DNA of 64,000 bases from Polaromonas sp. YR568 (GTDB taxonomy: Bacteria; Pseudomonadota; Gammaproteobacteria; Burkholderiales; Burkholderiaceae_C). Under the pieces are notes generated by a model. The model was not told where the DNA came from, searched no databases, and worked only from the letters and a program-made list of their open reading frames with translations. Below are positions 56,192 through 64,000 of this stretch, one piece after another. The stretch covers positions 1 to 64,000 of the forward strand of contig CAMCUN010000003.1 in assembly GCA_945878995.1 (NCBI GenBank), given 5' to 3'. Each line of letters opens with the position of its first letter. The first letter of the stretch is position 1. Both the position numbers and the translations under genes were made by a program.

Positions 56192-56338
56192 TCAGGGGTG
56201 AGGCTCGTCGGGCGGCGGCTTCTTACCAGGCTCGTCGGGTGGCAACTCCCCTTTGGGCCGGCCAGAAAACATGGTCCACCACACAATGAACACGAACAGC
56301 AAGAGCGCCAGCAAAGATTCCAGCAAAAGCAAGGTCAT
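56192..56338 (-). CDS. Small single-pass membrane protein (48 residues)
   Basis: The minus strand encodes MTLLLLESLLALLLFVFIVW followed by a second tryptophan and a short cytoplasmic tail with the repeated motif PPDEP (GELPPDEPGKKPPPDEPHP). A hydrophobic stretch near 2-22 is a clear transmembrane helix. Its stop lies immediately after the FixJ stop on the other strand, and its start codon overlaps the mltA ATG in the shared CATG at 56336-56339. Function unknown. Support is sequence character only. Confidence 0.55.
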   Translation of the reverse strand: MTLLLLESLLALLLFVFIVWWTMFSGRPKGELPPDEPGKKPPPDEPHP

Positions 56339-57509
56339 GACAACTCAGTTCGGGGTGGTGAAAGCCTGGGCAATTATCGCCAGCACGGCTGCCCTGGCCT
56401 CTTGTGCGGTTTATCGCCCCCTGCCTGAATCCTTGCCCGCGCCCTTGCCTGTGCCCATGTCGCCCTCACCGCAGGCCGGCACCGCCCCGGCCGAGCCCGA
56501 GCAGCCCAAGCCGGATCAGTCCCTGATGCAGGCCAAAAGCCGCTGGGTGCCGGTGGCCTGGTCCGATCTGCCCGGCTTTGCCGAGGACAGGCTGGGCCAA
56601 GCCTGGGGCGCCAAGCTGCGCAGCTGCGAGCGGCCCGCGCCAGCCTTGGCGGCACTGTGCCCGGACATCCGGCGCTTGGCCAACGCCAGCGAGGCCGAGC
56701 AGCGCCAGTGGCTCATAAGCCGGATGCAGCCTTACCGGGTGGAGTCGCACCAGGGCGAGGCCCAAGGCCTGCTGACCAGCTACTTTGAACCCGTGATGAA
56801 CGCCAGGCGCCAGCGCTCGGCAAGCCACTCTGTGCCGCTCTATCGCCCGCCAGCCGACCTGAGCCAACGCAAGCCCTGGTTCACACGGCAAGAAATTGAC
56901 AGCGCTCCTCAGGCCCAGGCCGCGCTGCGGGGCCGCGAAATTGCCTGGCTGAGCGACCCCATAGACGCCATGCTGCTGCATATACAAGGCTCGGGCCGCC
57001 TGCTGATCAGCGAAGCTGATGGCTCGCAACGCCTGGTGCGCGTGGCCTTTGCCGGTTCTAACGAGCAGCCTTACCGCAGCATCAACCAATGGCTGCTGGA
57101 CCAAGGCGTCAAGCGCATCAACCCCTGGCCCGAGGCCACCAAGGACTGGGCCGCGCTCAACCCACAGCGCGTCAACCAGCTGCTGTGGAGCAACCCGCGC
57201 TATGTGTTCTTTCGCGAGGAGGTCATCACCGACCCCCAAGGCGGGCCGCGCGGCGCCCAGGGCGTGGCGCTGAGCGCGGGCCGCTCCATTGCAGTAGACA
57301 GGCAAAGCATTCCTTATGGCACGCCGGTGTGGCTGGCGTCTTCAGGTCCGGCCGCCCAACTCCAGCGCCTGGTGGTGGCGCAAGACACGGGCAGCGCCAT
57401 CGTGGGGCCGGTGCGCGCCGACTACTTTGCGGGCACCGGTGACGAAGCCGGACGGCTGGCCAGCCGCGTCAACCAGCCGCTGCGCCTGTGGGTGCTCTGG
57501 CCGCGATGA
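56337..57509 (+). CDS. mltA: Membrane-bound lytic murein transglycosylase A
   Basis: A lytic transglycosylase lipoprotein of up to 390 residues that trims peptidoglycan in the periplasm. A signal peptide ends in lipobox ALASC (Cys near 23). Recognisable parts are LLTSYFEPVMNARRQRS, the LHIQGSGRLL segment, and the catalytic Asp region VVAQDTGSAIVGPVRADYF. The start may be ATG 56337 or one of the GTGs at 56355/56358, which have a GGGG nearby; this decides overlap with the small minus-strand gene. Confidence 0.9.
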   Translation: MTTQFGVVKAWAIIASTAALASCAVYRPLPESLPAPLPVPMSPSPQAGTAPAEPEQPKPDQSLMQAKSRWVPVAWSDLPGFAEDRLGQAWGAKLRSCERPAPALAALCPDIRRLANASEAEQRQWLISRMQPYRVESHQGEAQGLLTSYFEPVMNARRQRSASHSVPLYRPPADLSQRKPWFTRQEIDSAPQAQAALRGREIAWLSDPIDAMLLHIQGSGRLLISEADGSQRLVRVAFAGSNEQPYRSINQWLLDQGVKRINPWPEATKDWAALNPQRVNQLLWSNPRYVFFREEVITDPQGGPRGAQGVALSAGRSIAVDRQSIPYGTPVWLASSGPAAQLQRLVVAQDTGSAIVGPVRADYFAGTGDEAGRLASRVNQPLRLWVLWPR

Positions 57510-57693
57510 GTCCGCCCACTTCGCTTTGAGAACTTTCATTCGCAAACGCCCTGAAAAACCAGGGGCTTTCCCGCCCTCGGGCGCCTGCAGCCCCCCGCAT
57601 ACAATGCAAAGTTGATTAAAAGCGCTTCCCTTTTTACAAAGGGGCGCCACATTGACAGCGCCTGATGTCGGGCACCTTTTTGGAGTTTTACCT

Positions 57694-58026
57694 GTGTTTA
57701 TTTCTTCTGCGTTTGCCCAAACCGCACCGGCCGCTGCCGGCGGCGGCGACATGATGTCCTCACTCACCAGCATGCTGCCGCTGGTGCTGATGTTTGCGGT
57801 GCTGTATTTCGTGATGATCCGCCCGCAGATGAAAAAGCAAAAGGAACACCGCGCCATGATCGACGCGCTGGCCAAAGGCGACGAAGTGGTCACCGCCGGC
57901 GGGCTGGTCGGCCGTGTCAGCAAAATCGGCGAAGGCTATATGAACGTGGAGCTGTCTGCTGGCGTGGAAGTGCAAATGCAGCGCTCGTCTGTGGTGCAGG
58001 TCTTGCCCAAAGGCACCATGAAGTAA
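57694..58026 (+). CDS. yajC: Preprotein translocase subunit YajC
   Basis: A 110-residue single-helix subunit of the SecDF-YajC complex. The start is the GTG at 57694 (MFISSAFAQ), with GGAG eight bases upstream. The membrane segment PLVLMFAVLYFVMIRPQ and the domain GDEVVTAGGLVGRVSKIG are typical. The frame is open upstream to a TTG at 57652, without a ribosome site. In many relatives tgt precedes it; here mltA does. Confidence 0.92.
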   Translation: MFISSAFAQTAPAAAGGGDMMSSLTSMLPLVLMFAVLYFVMIRPQMKKQKEHRAMIDALAKGDEVVTAGGLVGRVSKIGEGYMNVELSAGVEVQMQRSSVVQVLPKGTMK

Positions 58027-58062
58027 AGCCCGGGGGCGGCACATGTGCCTGCCCCTGTCGTC

Positions 58063-58093
58063 GGCGGCCTGTGGGCCGCCGCTTGTTTTTTCG
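58063..58093 (+). terminator. Possible attenuating terminator between yajC and secD
   Basis: GGCGGCC (58063-58069) pairs with GGCCGCC (58074-58080) around TGTG. A GCTTG stretch and six T residues follow (to about 58091). Being inside the operon, it would be expected to be partial, lowering secD-secF relative to yajC. A second T-rich run follows at 58111-58118. Confidence 0.5.
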
Positions 58094-58135
58094 GCCCGGC
58101 TTTGCGAGGCCTTTTTTTAGCTTTCGGAACTGCCC

Positions 58136-60016
58136 ATGAATCGCTATCCGGTCTGGAAATACCTGGTGATGGTCATCACTTTGGTGATTGCCGCGCTTTA
58201 CACGCTGCCCAATTTTTTTGGCGAGGCGCCGGCCGTGCAGGTCTCCAGTCTCAAGACCACGACCAAGGTCGACAGCGCCACCGTCACCCGCGTGGAAGAG
58301 GCCCTCAAGGCCGCCGGCCTGCAGGCCGAGCAAGTCAGCTTGGATGGCAGCTCGGTGCGGGCGCGCTTTACCAACACCGACAACCAGCTCAAGGCCAAAG
58401 ACGCCATTCAGCGCGCCCTCATCACCGATGCGGCAGACCCCACCTACATCGTCGCGCTGAACTTGCTGTCGCGCTCACCCGAGTGGCTGCGCGCCATCCA
58501 CGCCGGGCCCATGTACCTGGGCCTGGACCTGCGCGGCGGCGTGCACTTCATGCTGCAGGTCGACATGCAAGCGGCGCTCACCAAGCGCGTGGAATCGCTG
58601 GCGGGTGACTTGCGGCTGGCCCTGCGCGAAAAAGGCTTGCGCCACGGCGGCATCAGCCGCAATGGCCAAACGGCTGAGCTGCGCCTGCGTGACCAGGCCA
58701 GTGTCGAGGCCGTCAACAACCTCATTCGCGACCAATTTCCCGACCTGCAAACCCGCGTAGAGCCCGAGGGCAGCGAGTTCAAGCTGGTGGCCAGCATCAA
58801 GCCCGAGGCCGTCCGCCGCGTGCAAGACCAGGCGCTCAAGCAAAACATCTTGACGCTGCACAACCGCATCAACGAGCTGGGCGTGGCCGAGCCGGTGATC
58901 CAGCAGCAGGGCCTGGACCGCATCGTGGTGCAGCTGCCCGGCGTGCAAGACACGGCCAAGGCCAAAGACATTTTGGGCCGCACCGCCACGCTGGAAATGC
59001 GCTTGGTGGACGAAAGTGCTGAAGCCCGCGTCGCCGAGTTGAGTGGCGGCCTGGTGCCTTTTGGCTCCGAGAAATTCCTGGAGCGCGACGGCCGCCCCGT
59101 GATTCTTAAAAAGCAGGTGGTGCTCACGGGCGACAGCCTGACCGACGCCCAACCCGGCTTTGACGCGCAAACCCAGCAGCCCAAAGTCGACTTGACGGTG
59201 GACGCCAAGGGCGGGCGCATCATGCGCGACGTCAGCCGCGAGAACCTGAAAAAGCGCATGGCCTTGGTGCTCTTTGAAAAGGGCAAGGGCGAGGTGCTCA
59301 CCGCACCCGTGATTCAAGGCGAGTTGGGCAACCGCTTCCAAATTTCAGGCTCCATGAGCACGGTGGAAGCCAATGACTTGGCGCTCTTGCTGCGCGCAGG
59401 CTCTTTGGCTGCGCCCATGGAGATCATTGAAGAGCGCACCATAGGCCCCAGCCTGGGCGCCGAGAACATTGCCAAGGGCTTTAACAGCGTGACTTGGGGC
59501 TTCATCGTCATCGTGATCTTCATGGGCATTTATTACATGCTCTTTGGCCTGTTTTCAGGCCTGGCGCTGGCCGTGAATTTGCTGCTGCTGGTGGCCGTGC
59601 TGAGCATGCTGCAAGCCACCCTCACCCTGCCAGGCATGGCCGCCATGGCGCTGGCCCTGGGCATGGCGATTGACTCGAACGTGTTGATCAACGAGCGCGT
59701 GCGCGAGGAGCTGCGCAATGGTGCCGCGCCACAAACGGCCATTCAGGTGGGTTACGACCGCGCCTGGGCCACCATTTTGGATTCCAACATCACCACCTTG
59801 ATTGCCGGCGCGGCCTTGCTGGCCTTTGGCTCGGGGCCGGTGCGCGGCTTTGCGGTGGTGCACTGCATAGGCATTTTGACCAGCATGTTCTCGGCCGTGT
59901 TCTTCTCGCGCGGCCTGGTCAACCTCTGGTACGGCCGCCAAAAGAAACTCAAGTCTGTGTCCATTGGCACGGTGTGGCGCCCCAGCGCGCCGGCTGGCCG
60001 CGACGTCTCCCGTTGA
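58136..60016 (+). CDS. secD: Protein translocase subunit SecD
   Basis: A 626-residue subunit with one N-terminal helix, a large periplasmic region, and five C-terminal helices. The DLRGGVHFMLQVD motif, the ALGMAIDSNVLINERVREE motif and the segment GFAVVHCIGILTSMFSAVFFSRGL are all conserved. It uses the proton gradient to help pull exported proteins across the membrane. secF starts 20 bp later. Confidence 0.95.
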   Translation: MNRYPVWKYLVMVITLVIAALYTLPNFFGEAPAVQVSSLKTTTKVDSATVTRVEEALKAAGLQAEQVSLDGSSVRARFTNTDNQLKAKDAIQRALITDAADPTYIVALNLLSRSPEWLRAIHAGPMYLGLDLRGGVHFMLQVDMQAALTKRVESLAGDLRLALREKGLRHGGISRNGQTAELRLRDQASVEAVNNLIRDQFPDLQTRVEPEGSEFKLVASIKPEAVRRVQDQALKQNILTLHNRINELGVAEPVIQQQGLDRIVVQLPGVQDTAKAKDILGRTATLEMRLVDESAEARVAELSGGLVPFGSEKFLERDGRPVILKKQVVLTGDSLTDAQPGFDAQTQQPKVDLTVDAKGGRIMRDVSRENLKKRMALVLFEKGKGEVLTAPVIQGELGNRFQISGSMSTVEANDLALLLRAGSLAAPMEIIEERTIGPSLGAENIAKGFNSVTWGFIVIVIFMGIYYMLFGLFSGLALAVNLLLLVAVLSMLQATLTLPGMAAMALALGMAIDSNVLINERVREELRNGAAPQTAIQVGYDRAWATILDSNITTLIAGAALLAFGSGPVRGFAVVHCIGILTSMFSAVFFSRGLVNLWYGRQKKLKSVSIGTVWRPSAPAGRDVSR

Positions 60017-60036
60017 ACGCTTAAGGATTTAGCACC

Positions 60037-60990
60037 ATGGAACTATTCAAAATCCAACGTGACATCCCGTTCATGCGGTATGCCAAGGTTTTCAACGCGA
60101 TTTCCTTTTTGACCTTTGCGCTGGCTGTGTTCTTTTTGTTCAGCCGCGGCCTGCACCTGTCGGTGGAGTTCACGGGCGGCACGCTCATGGAGGTGAGCTA
60201 CAGCCAACCCGCCAACTTGGAAAAAGTGCGCGACACCGTGGCCAGCCTGGGTTACACCGACGTGCAGGTGCAAAACTTTGGTACCGCGCGCGACGTGATG
60301 ATCCGCCTGCCCGTGCAAAAAGGCGTGAGCAGCGCCCAGCAAAACGACCGCGTGGTGGCCGCGCTCAAGGCCGACGATGCCAGCGTGACCCTCAAACGCA
60401 CCGAGTTTGTAGGGCCTTCTGTGGGCGAGGAGTTGGCGATAGACGGCCTCAAGGCCCTGGCCATGGTGGTGGTCGGCATCATGGTCTACTTGGCCTTTCG
60501 CTTCGAGTGGAAGTTTGCGGTGGCCGCCATCATTGCCAACTTGCACGACGTCATCATCATCTTGGGATTTTTTGCCTATTTCCAGTGGGAATTTTCACTG
60601 GCGGTGCTGGCCGCCGTGCTGGCCGTGCTGGGCTATTCGGTGAACGAGTCGGTGGTGATTTTTGACCGGGTGCGCGAGAACTTTCGCCGCTACCGCAAGA
60701 TGGACACGGTGGAAGTCATAGACAACGCCATCACATCCACCATCAGCCGCACCATCATCACCCACGGCTCAACGCAAATCATGGTGCTGTCCATGTTGCT
60801 GTTTGGCGGCGCCACGCTTTACTACTTTGCCTTGGCCCTGACCATTGGCATTTTGTTCGGCATTTACTCCTCGGTGTTTGTGGCGGCTGCGATTGCCATG
60901 TGGCTGGGTGTGCAGCGCGAGGACTTGATCAAGCCCACCAAAAAAGACGATGTCGACCCCAAAGACCCGAACGCGGGGGCGACGGTCTGA
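60037..60990 (+). CDS. secF: Protein translocase subunit SecF
   Basis: A 317-residue partner of SecD with six helices. The D2-type motif SVEFTGGTLMEVSY, the YSVNESVVIFDRVRENFRR segment and the THGSTQIMVLSMLLFGG helix are conserved. The last gene of the yajC-secD-secF operon, followed by a strong terminator. Confidence 0.95.
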   Translation: MELFKIQRDIPFMRYAKVFNAISFLTFALAVFFLFSRGLHLSVEFTGGTLMEVSYSQPANLEKVRDTVASLGYTDVQVQNFGTARDVMIRLPVQKGVSSAQQNDRVVAALKADDASVTLKRTEFVGPSVGEELAIDGLKALAMVVVGIMVYLAFRFEWKFAVAAIIANLHDVIIILGFFAYFQWEFSLAVLAAVLAVLGYSVNESVVIFDRVRENFRRYRKMDTVEVIDNAITSTISRTIITHGSTQIMVLSMLLFGGATLYYFALALTIGILFGIYSSVFVAAAIAMWLGVQREDLIKPTKKDDVDPKDPNAGATV

Positions 60991-61007
60991 AGCTGCTGCG
61001 CCGAATG

Positions 61008-61035
61008 AAAAAAGCCCGCTGATGCGGGCTTTTTT
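61008..61035 (+). terminator. Rho-independent terminator after secF (bidirectional)
   Basis: AAAAAAGCCCGC (61008-61019) pairs with GCGGGCTTTTTT (61024-61035) around the loop TGAT. The stem is 17 bp past the secF stop. With A-run and T-run flanks it can also end minus-strand transcripts, such as smg, which stops at 61142. Confidence 0.9.
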
Positions 61036-61141
61036 CATGGCTTGTCAATTTACGACAGCTGACAAGTCAATTCCCACCTTTGCCCAAGCCACTGACAGGC
61101 CGGCAGGAGCAAGGACGTTCGTGCCAAAAAGAGCCCTGGGC

Positions 61142-61654
61142 TCAGTGCGCCAGGCGGTCGGTGCTGTCGTCGCAGAGCTCGTCGAGCACCAGCGCGTCGG
61201 GCTCCTCGCCAAAGCTCCAGTACACCATGAGCACAATGATTTTGAGGTCGTCGAGCAACAAGGGCTCGCCGGGAGCGGCCATGGCGCGGTCTATGGCGAT
61301 CTCGCGCATGTGGGGGGGCAACACGCCAGCGGCTTCCAAAAAAACCAAAAAACCCAGGGCATCGGCGCCCAGGTGTTCGCGTTCGGCCACGGAGTAAACG
61401 CGCAGGCTGTCCGCCGACTGGGGCAAGACAGGGTGAGACGCATGAACCGCTTGGTCTGCTTGGGCCGTGCCGGCTTGGCTGGCCGGGCGCAGGTGCTGCG
61501 CGGCCAGTTGCAGGCCGTCCAGCCAGCTCAGTGCGGCCTCGATTTCCTCGGCCTCAAAACCGGCGGCGCTGAGTTTGCGACCGAGCTGGGGGGCCTCGGG
61601 GCAGGCAGCGCCTTGCCAGTAATTTTCGTAAACGTAGACCAGCACTTCAAACAT
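61142..61654 (-). CDS. smg: Smg/DUF494 family protein
   Basis: A 170-residue protein. The start at 61654 gives the family opening MFEVLVYVYENYWQGAA. The helical middle (EAEEIEAALSWLDGL) and the end (LDDLKIIVLMVYWSFGEEPD) match DUF494/Smg. Next to dprA, as in many gamma- and betaproteobacteria. Function unknown. The topA gene usually found downstream is absent. Confidence 0.9.
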   Translation of the reverse strand: MFEVLVYVYENYWQGAACPEAPQLGRKLSAAGFEAEEIEAALSWLDGLQLAAQHLRPASQAGTAQADQAVHASHPVLPQSADSLRVYSVAEREHLGADALGFLVFLEAAGVLPPHMREIAIDRAMAAPGEPLLLDDLKIIVLMVYWSFGEEPDALVLDELCDDSTDRLAH

Positions 61655-61695
61655 GGACCCAATATAACGCAGTTGGACGACACAATGTTGCACAC

Positions 61696-62823
61696 TCAAA
61701 CGCGAAAAAGGCGCTGAAAAACGCCGCCTGGCCTGCGCGCCACGTGGCCGTCGAGTTCCAGCCCCAGCAACTCGGCCTGCAGCTGGTCGGTGGGCCAGCC
61801 GCAACGCCGCTGCAGCTCGTCCAGGGTCATGGGCTCGTAACCCAGGGCTTGCAGCAGCAAGTGCTCGGAGCCCTCGGTCTCAGCGTCCCTCTCAGGACTT
61901 GGGCTGGCCTCGGCTGGGCTGCGCCAGCCGATTTCGTCCAGCACGTCTTGCACCGAGCTCACCAGGCGCGCGCCTTGGCCAATCAGGGCGTGGCAGCCGC
62001 GCGATTGGGGAGAGTGAATGGAGCCGGGAATGGCCAGCACGTCCCGGCCCTGCTCGGCCGCCAAGCGCGCGGTGATGAGTGAGCCCGACTGCAGCGTGGC
62101 CTCGACCACCAAAGTGGCTTTGGCCAGCCCGGCAATGAGCCGGTTGCGCTGCGGAAAGTGGTGGTTCAAGGGGGGCGTGCCCAAGGGAAATTCACTCACG
62201 ATGGCACCTTGGCCAGCTATGCGGTGGGCCAAGTCGAGGTGCCGACGGGGATAGACCCGGTCCAGGCCCGTGCCCACCACGGCCACGGTGCTGCCGCCGC
62301 CATCGAGCGCGCCCGCGTGAGCCGCGCCGTCTACGCCCAGGGCCAGTCCAGAAATCACGCACACACCCTGGGCGGCCAGCGCGTGGGCAAATTCACGCGC
62401 ATTGAGCTCGCCTTGGGCTGTGGGGTTGCGGCTGCCCACCATGGCCACGCATTGGCTGGCGTCATGCAGCTGTCCGTCATGCCACTGCCGCGCCAGGCGG
62501 CCCATGGCAAACAGCATGAGGGGCGGGTCGTCCGTGCTCAGCAGCGCGGCGGGGTAAGCGTCATCTGCCAGGGTGAAGACAAAGCGGTCCGGCTGCGCCA
62601 GCCAATCTAGGGTGCGCGCCAGCAGCTCGGCGAGCTCGGGCGGCGCGCTGGCCAAGGCCGGCAGCACCCGGGCCGACAGGCCCTGGGCCTGCCAGTCGGC
62701 CGCGCCCTGTGCAAACACCGCCTGGGGCGAGCCAAAGGCCTGCAAGAGCTGCCTGGCCTGCTGCCGGCCAATGCCCGGCGACAGCAGCAAACGCAGCCAA
62801 GCGCCCAATTCATCTGCATCCAT
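61696..62823 (-). CDS. dprA: DNA processing protein DprA
   Basis: A 375-residue protein that loads RecA onto incoming single-stranded DNA in transformation. The start at 62823 has GGGGAGG nine bases upstream. The Rossmann core holds [36 protein letters not shown] and [17 protein letters not shown]-terminal winged-helix segment follows ([20 protein letters not shown]). Divergent from def, as in many bacteria. Confidence 0.93.
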   Translation of the reverse strand: MDADELGAWLRLLLSPGIGRQQARQLLQAFGSPQAVFAQGAADWQAQGLSARVLPALASAPPELAELLARTLDWLAQPDRFVFTLADDAYPAALLSTDDPPLMLFAMGRLARQWHDGQLHDASQCVAMVGSRNPTAQGELNAREFAHALAAQGVCVISGLALGVDGAAHAGALDGGGSTVAVVGTGLDRVYPRRHLDLAHRIAGQGAIVSEFPLGTPPLNHHFPQRNRLIAGLAKATLVVEATLQSGSLITARLAAEQGRDVLAIPGSIHSPQSRGCHALIGQGARLVSSVQDVLDEIGWRSPAEASPSPERDAETEGSEHLLLQALGYEPMTLDELQRRCGWPTDQLQAELLGLELDGHVARRPGGVFQRLFRV

Positions 62824-62976
62824 GGTCCCACCCTCCCCTTGGATTCGCAGTTTAGGAGCGAGTCTGGCCGGGCAGGGCCTTGGGGCGGGCGCATGACTAA
62901 GTTTGACATTGGCCAGGGCCGCGTGCGGAGCCTGCTCTTTGCGAGGAAAATAGCTCTTTTGAATTTCAGCCCCACC

Positions 62977-63510
62977 ATGAGCCCATTGACTATTCTTCGT
63001 TACCCCGACCCGCGCCTGCACACCGTCGCCAAGCCGGTGGCGAGCGTGGATGAGCGCATACGCGCGCTGGCGGCCCAGATGCTTCAGACCATGTACGAGG
63101 CCCAGGGCATAGGCTTGGCCGCCACACAGGTAGATGTGCATGAGCGGCTGATCGTGATCGACACCAGCGAGGAACACGACCAGCCGCTGGTGCTGATCAA
63201 CCCTGAAATTGTCTGGGCCAGCGAGGACAAGCGCGTGGGTGAAGAAGGCTGCCTGTCGGTGCCCGGCATTTACGACGGCGTCAAACGCTCGACCTCGGTG
63301 ACCGTGCAAGCCCTGGACCTGGACGGGAAGCTGCAAACCCACACCGCCGAGGGCATGCTGGCCGTGTGCATCCAGCACGAGATGGACCACCTGATGGGCA
63401 AGGTCTTTGTGGAGTACCTGTCCCCGCTCAAGCGCAACCGCATCAAGACCAAGCTGGTCAAGCAGCAGCGCGACGACGAGCGCTACGCCGACCAGCCCAC
63501 CGTGCGCTGA
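62977..63510 (+). CDS. def: Peptide deformylase
   Basis: A 177-residue metalloenzyme that removes the formyl group from nascent proteins. The three signatures are GIGLAATQ (44-51), EGCLSVPG (90-97) and HEMDH (134-138), supplying the Cys/His/His metal site. The start at 62977 fits the [14 protein letters not shown] family opening. The usual downstream fmt is replaced by a LysE-type exporter. Confidence 0.95.
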   Translation: MSPLTILRYPDPRLHTVAKPVASVDERIRALAAQMLQTMYEAQGIGLAATQVDVHERLIVIDTSEEHDQPLVLINPEIVWASEDKRVGEEGCLSVPGIYDGVKRSTSVTVQALDLDGKLQTHTAEGMLAVCIQHEMDHLMGKVFVEYLSPLKRNRIKTKLVKQQRDDERYADQPTVR

Positions 63511-63515
63511 GCGGC

Positions 63516-64000
63516 ATGCTCAGCCCCGAGCAGCTGCTGGCTTTCTTGCTGGTGGCGCTGGCCATCACCGCCTCCCCCGGCCCCGACAACCTGATGGTCT
63601 TGGGCATGGGCATGTCCAAAGGGCGCAAGCCGGGCATGGCCTTTGGCCTGGGCTGCGCGCTCGGCTGCTTGAGCCACACGGCGCTGGCCGTGGCCGGGGT
63701 GAGCGCGCTGGTGGCGGCCTCGCCCACGGCCTTGACCGTGCTGCGCTGGGCAGGCGGGCTCTACCTGGTGTGGCTGGGCGTGCAAAGCCTGCGCAGCCAA
63801 GGCGGCGCGCGCGCGCGCACAGACACCAGCGCCGAGCACAGCTTGCGAGCCTTGTTTTTGCGCGGCATGTTGGCCAACGCCATCAACCCCAAGGTGGTGA
63901 TGTTTTTCTTGGCTTTTTTGCCGCAGTTTGTGCAGCCCGCCCAAGGCCAGGTGGGCCTGCAACTGGCCGTGCTGGGTGTGGTGTTCACCGCGCAGGCGGC
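63516..64000 (+). CDS. LysE family amino-acid exporter (5' end only)
   Basis: The first 161 codons of a LysE/RhtB-type membrane exporter, running off the window. The N-terminus LLVALAITASPGPDNLMVLG carries the SPGPDN-type motif of the family. Later helices include the ALFLRGMLANAINPKVVMFF segment. It begins 5 bp after def and is probably cotranscribed with it. Confidence 0.85.
   Translation, partial: MLSPEQLLAFLLVALAITASPGPDNLMVLGMGMSKGRKPGMAFGLGCALGCLSHTALAVAGVSALVAASPTALTVLRWAGGLYLVWLGVQSLRSQGGARARTDTSAEHSLRALFLRGMLANAINPKVVMFFLAFLPQFVQPAQGQVGLQLAVLGVVFTAQA

Overview
The window is about 62-65% GC and carries a dense betaproteobacterial chromosome segment, most likely Burkholderiales/Comamonadaceae. 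The evidence is two Bug/TctC-type solute receptors, the gshA of the proteobacterial GshA family, the hpf-ptsN-hprK block, bamE divergent from fur, DUF1840 and DUF3717 proteins, and REP-like repeats. I see no rRNA, tRNA, CRISPR array, prophage or intact insertion sequence. Genes are listed with starts corrected from motif and ribosome-binding-site evidence where the longest reading frame is not the likely start.

Layout. 1-6.3 kb: the 3' end of a branched-chain amino-acid-type ABC uptake locus (LivM end, receptor, LivF, a PaaK-like AMP-forming ligase with altered motifs), followed by two orphan TTT-family receptors. 6.3-8.6 kb: DUF1840, a 2OG-Fe dioxygenase, a 4-oxalocrotonate tautomerase and a class II amidotransferase, with a fragment resembling the 3' end of gspF between the dioxygenase and the tautomerase. 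8.8-21.9 kb: a long minus-strand housekeeping block, bamE-dapB-exbB-exbD-leuS-lptE-holA-proA-gshA-kup-gshB. 22.0-27.2 kb: fur; hprK-ptsN-hpf without the expected rpoN; corA behind a candidate attenuator leader; a frameshifted conserved gene; and terC behind a yybP-ykoY manganese riboswitch. 27.5-30.1 kb: a DUF3717-DUF1289 protein, purB and a glutathione S-transferase.

30.1-37.2 kb is the most distinctive part: eight tightly packed minus-strand genes (FAD amine-oxidase-like COG2907, DUF1365, CFA-type methyltransferase, chalcone isomerase-like, GPH/MFS transporter, DUF3833 lipoprotein, SDR, NTF2-like), five of whose seven junctions overlap or are separated by 3 bp or less. The set resembles the membrane-lipid modules controlled by light (LitR/PplR) or singlet oxygen (RpoE-ChrR) in other bacteria, but none of those regulators is in the window. 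A periplasmic-type glutathione peroxidase lies just upstream.

38.1-48.4 kb: a ferritin-like diiron protein, rfaE2, a REP cluster, a complete RND efflux operon (outer membrane factor, adaptor, pump) and glnE. 48.5-57.5 kb: yhdP, a nitrilase-family hydrolase, a PAS histidine kinase and a FixJ-type regulator, the first three joined by start/stop overlaps; an unlisted 48-residue membrane miniprotein; and mltA. 57.7-64 kb: yajC-secD-secF with a strong terminator, smg and dprA on the minus strand, def, and the start of a LysE-type exporter that runs off the window.

Functionally the segment is mostly core envelope biogenesis (BamE, LptE, YhdP, SecDF-YajC, MltA), thiol and oxidative-stress defence (GshA, GshB, GPx, GST, the lipid-modification operon), metal homeostasis (Fur, CorA, TerC) and nitrogen/carbon signalling (GlnE, PtsN, HprK).
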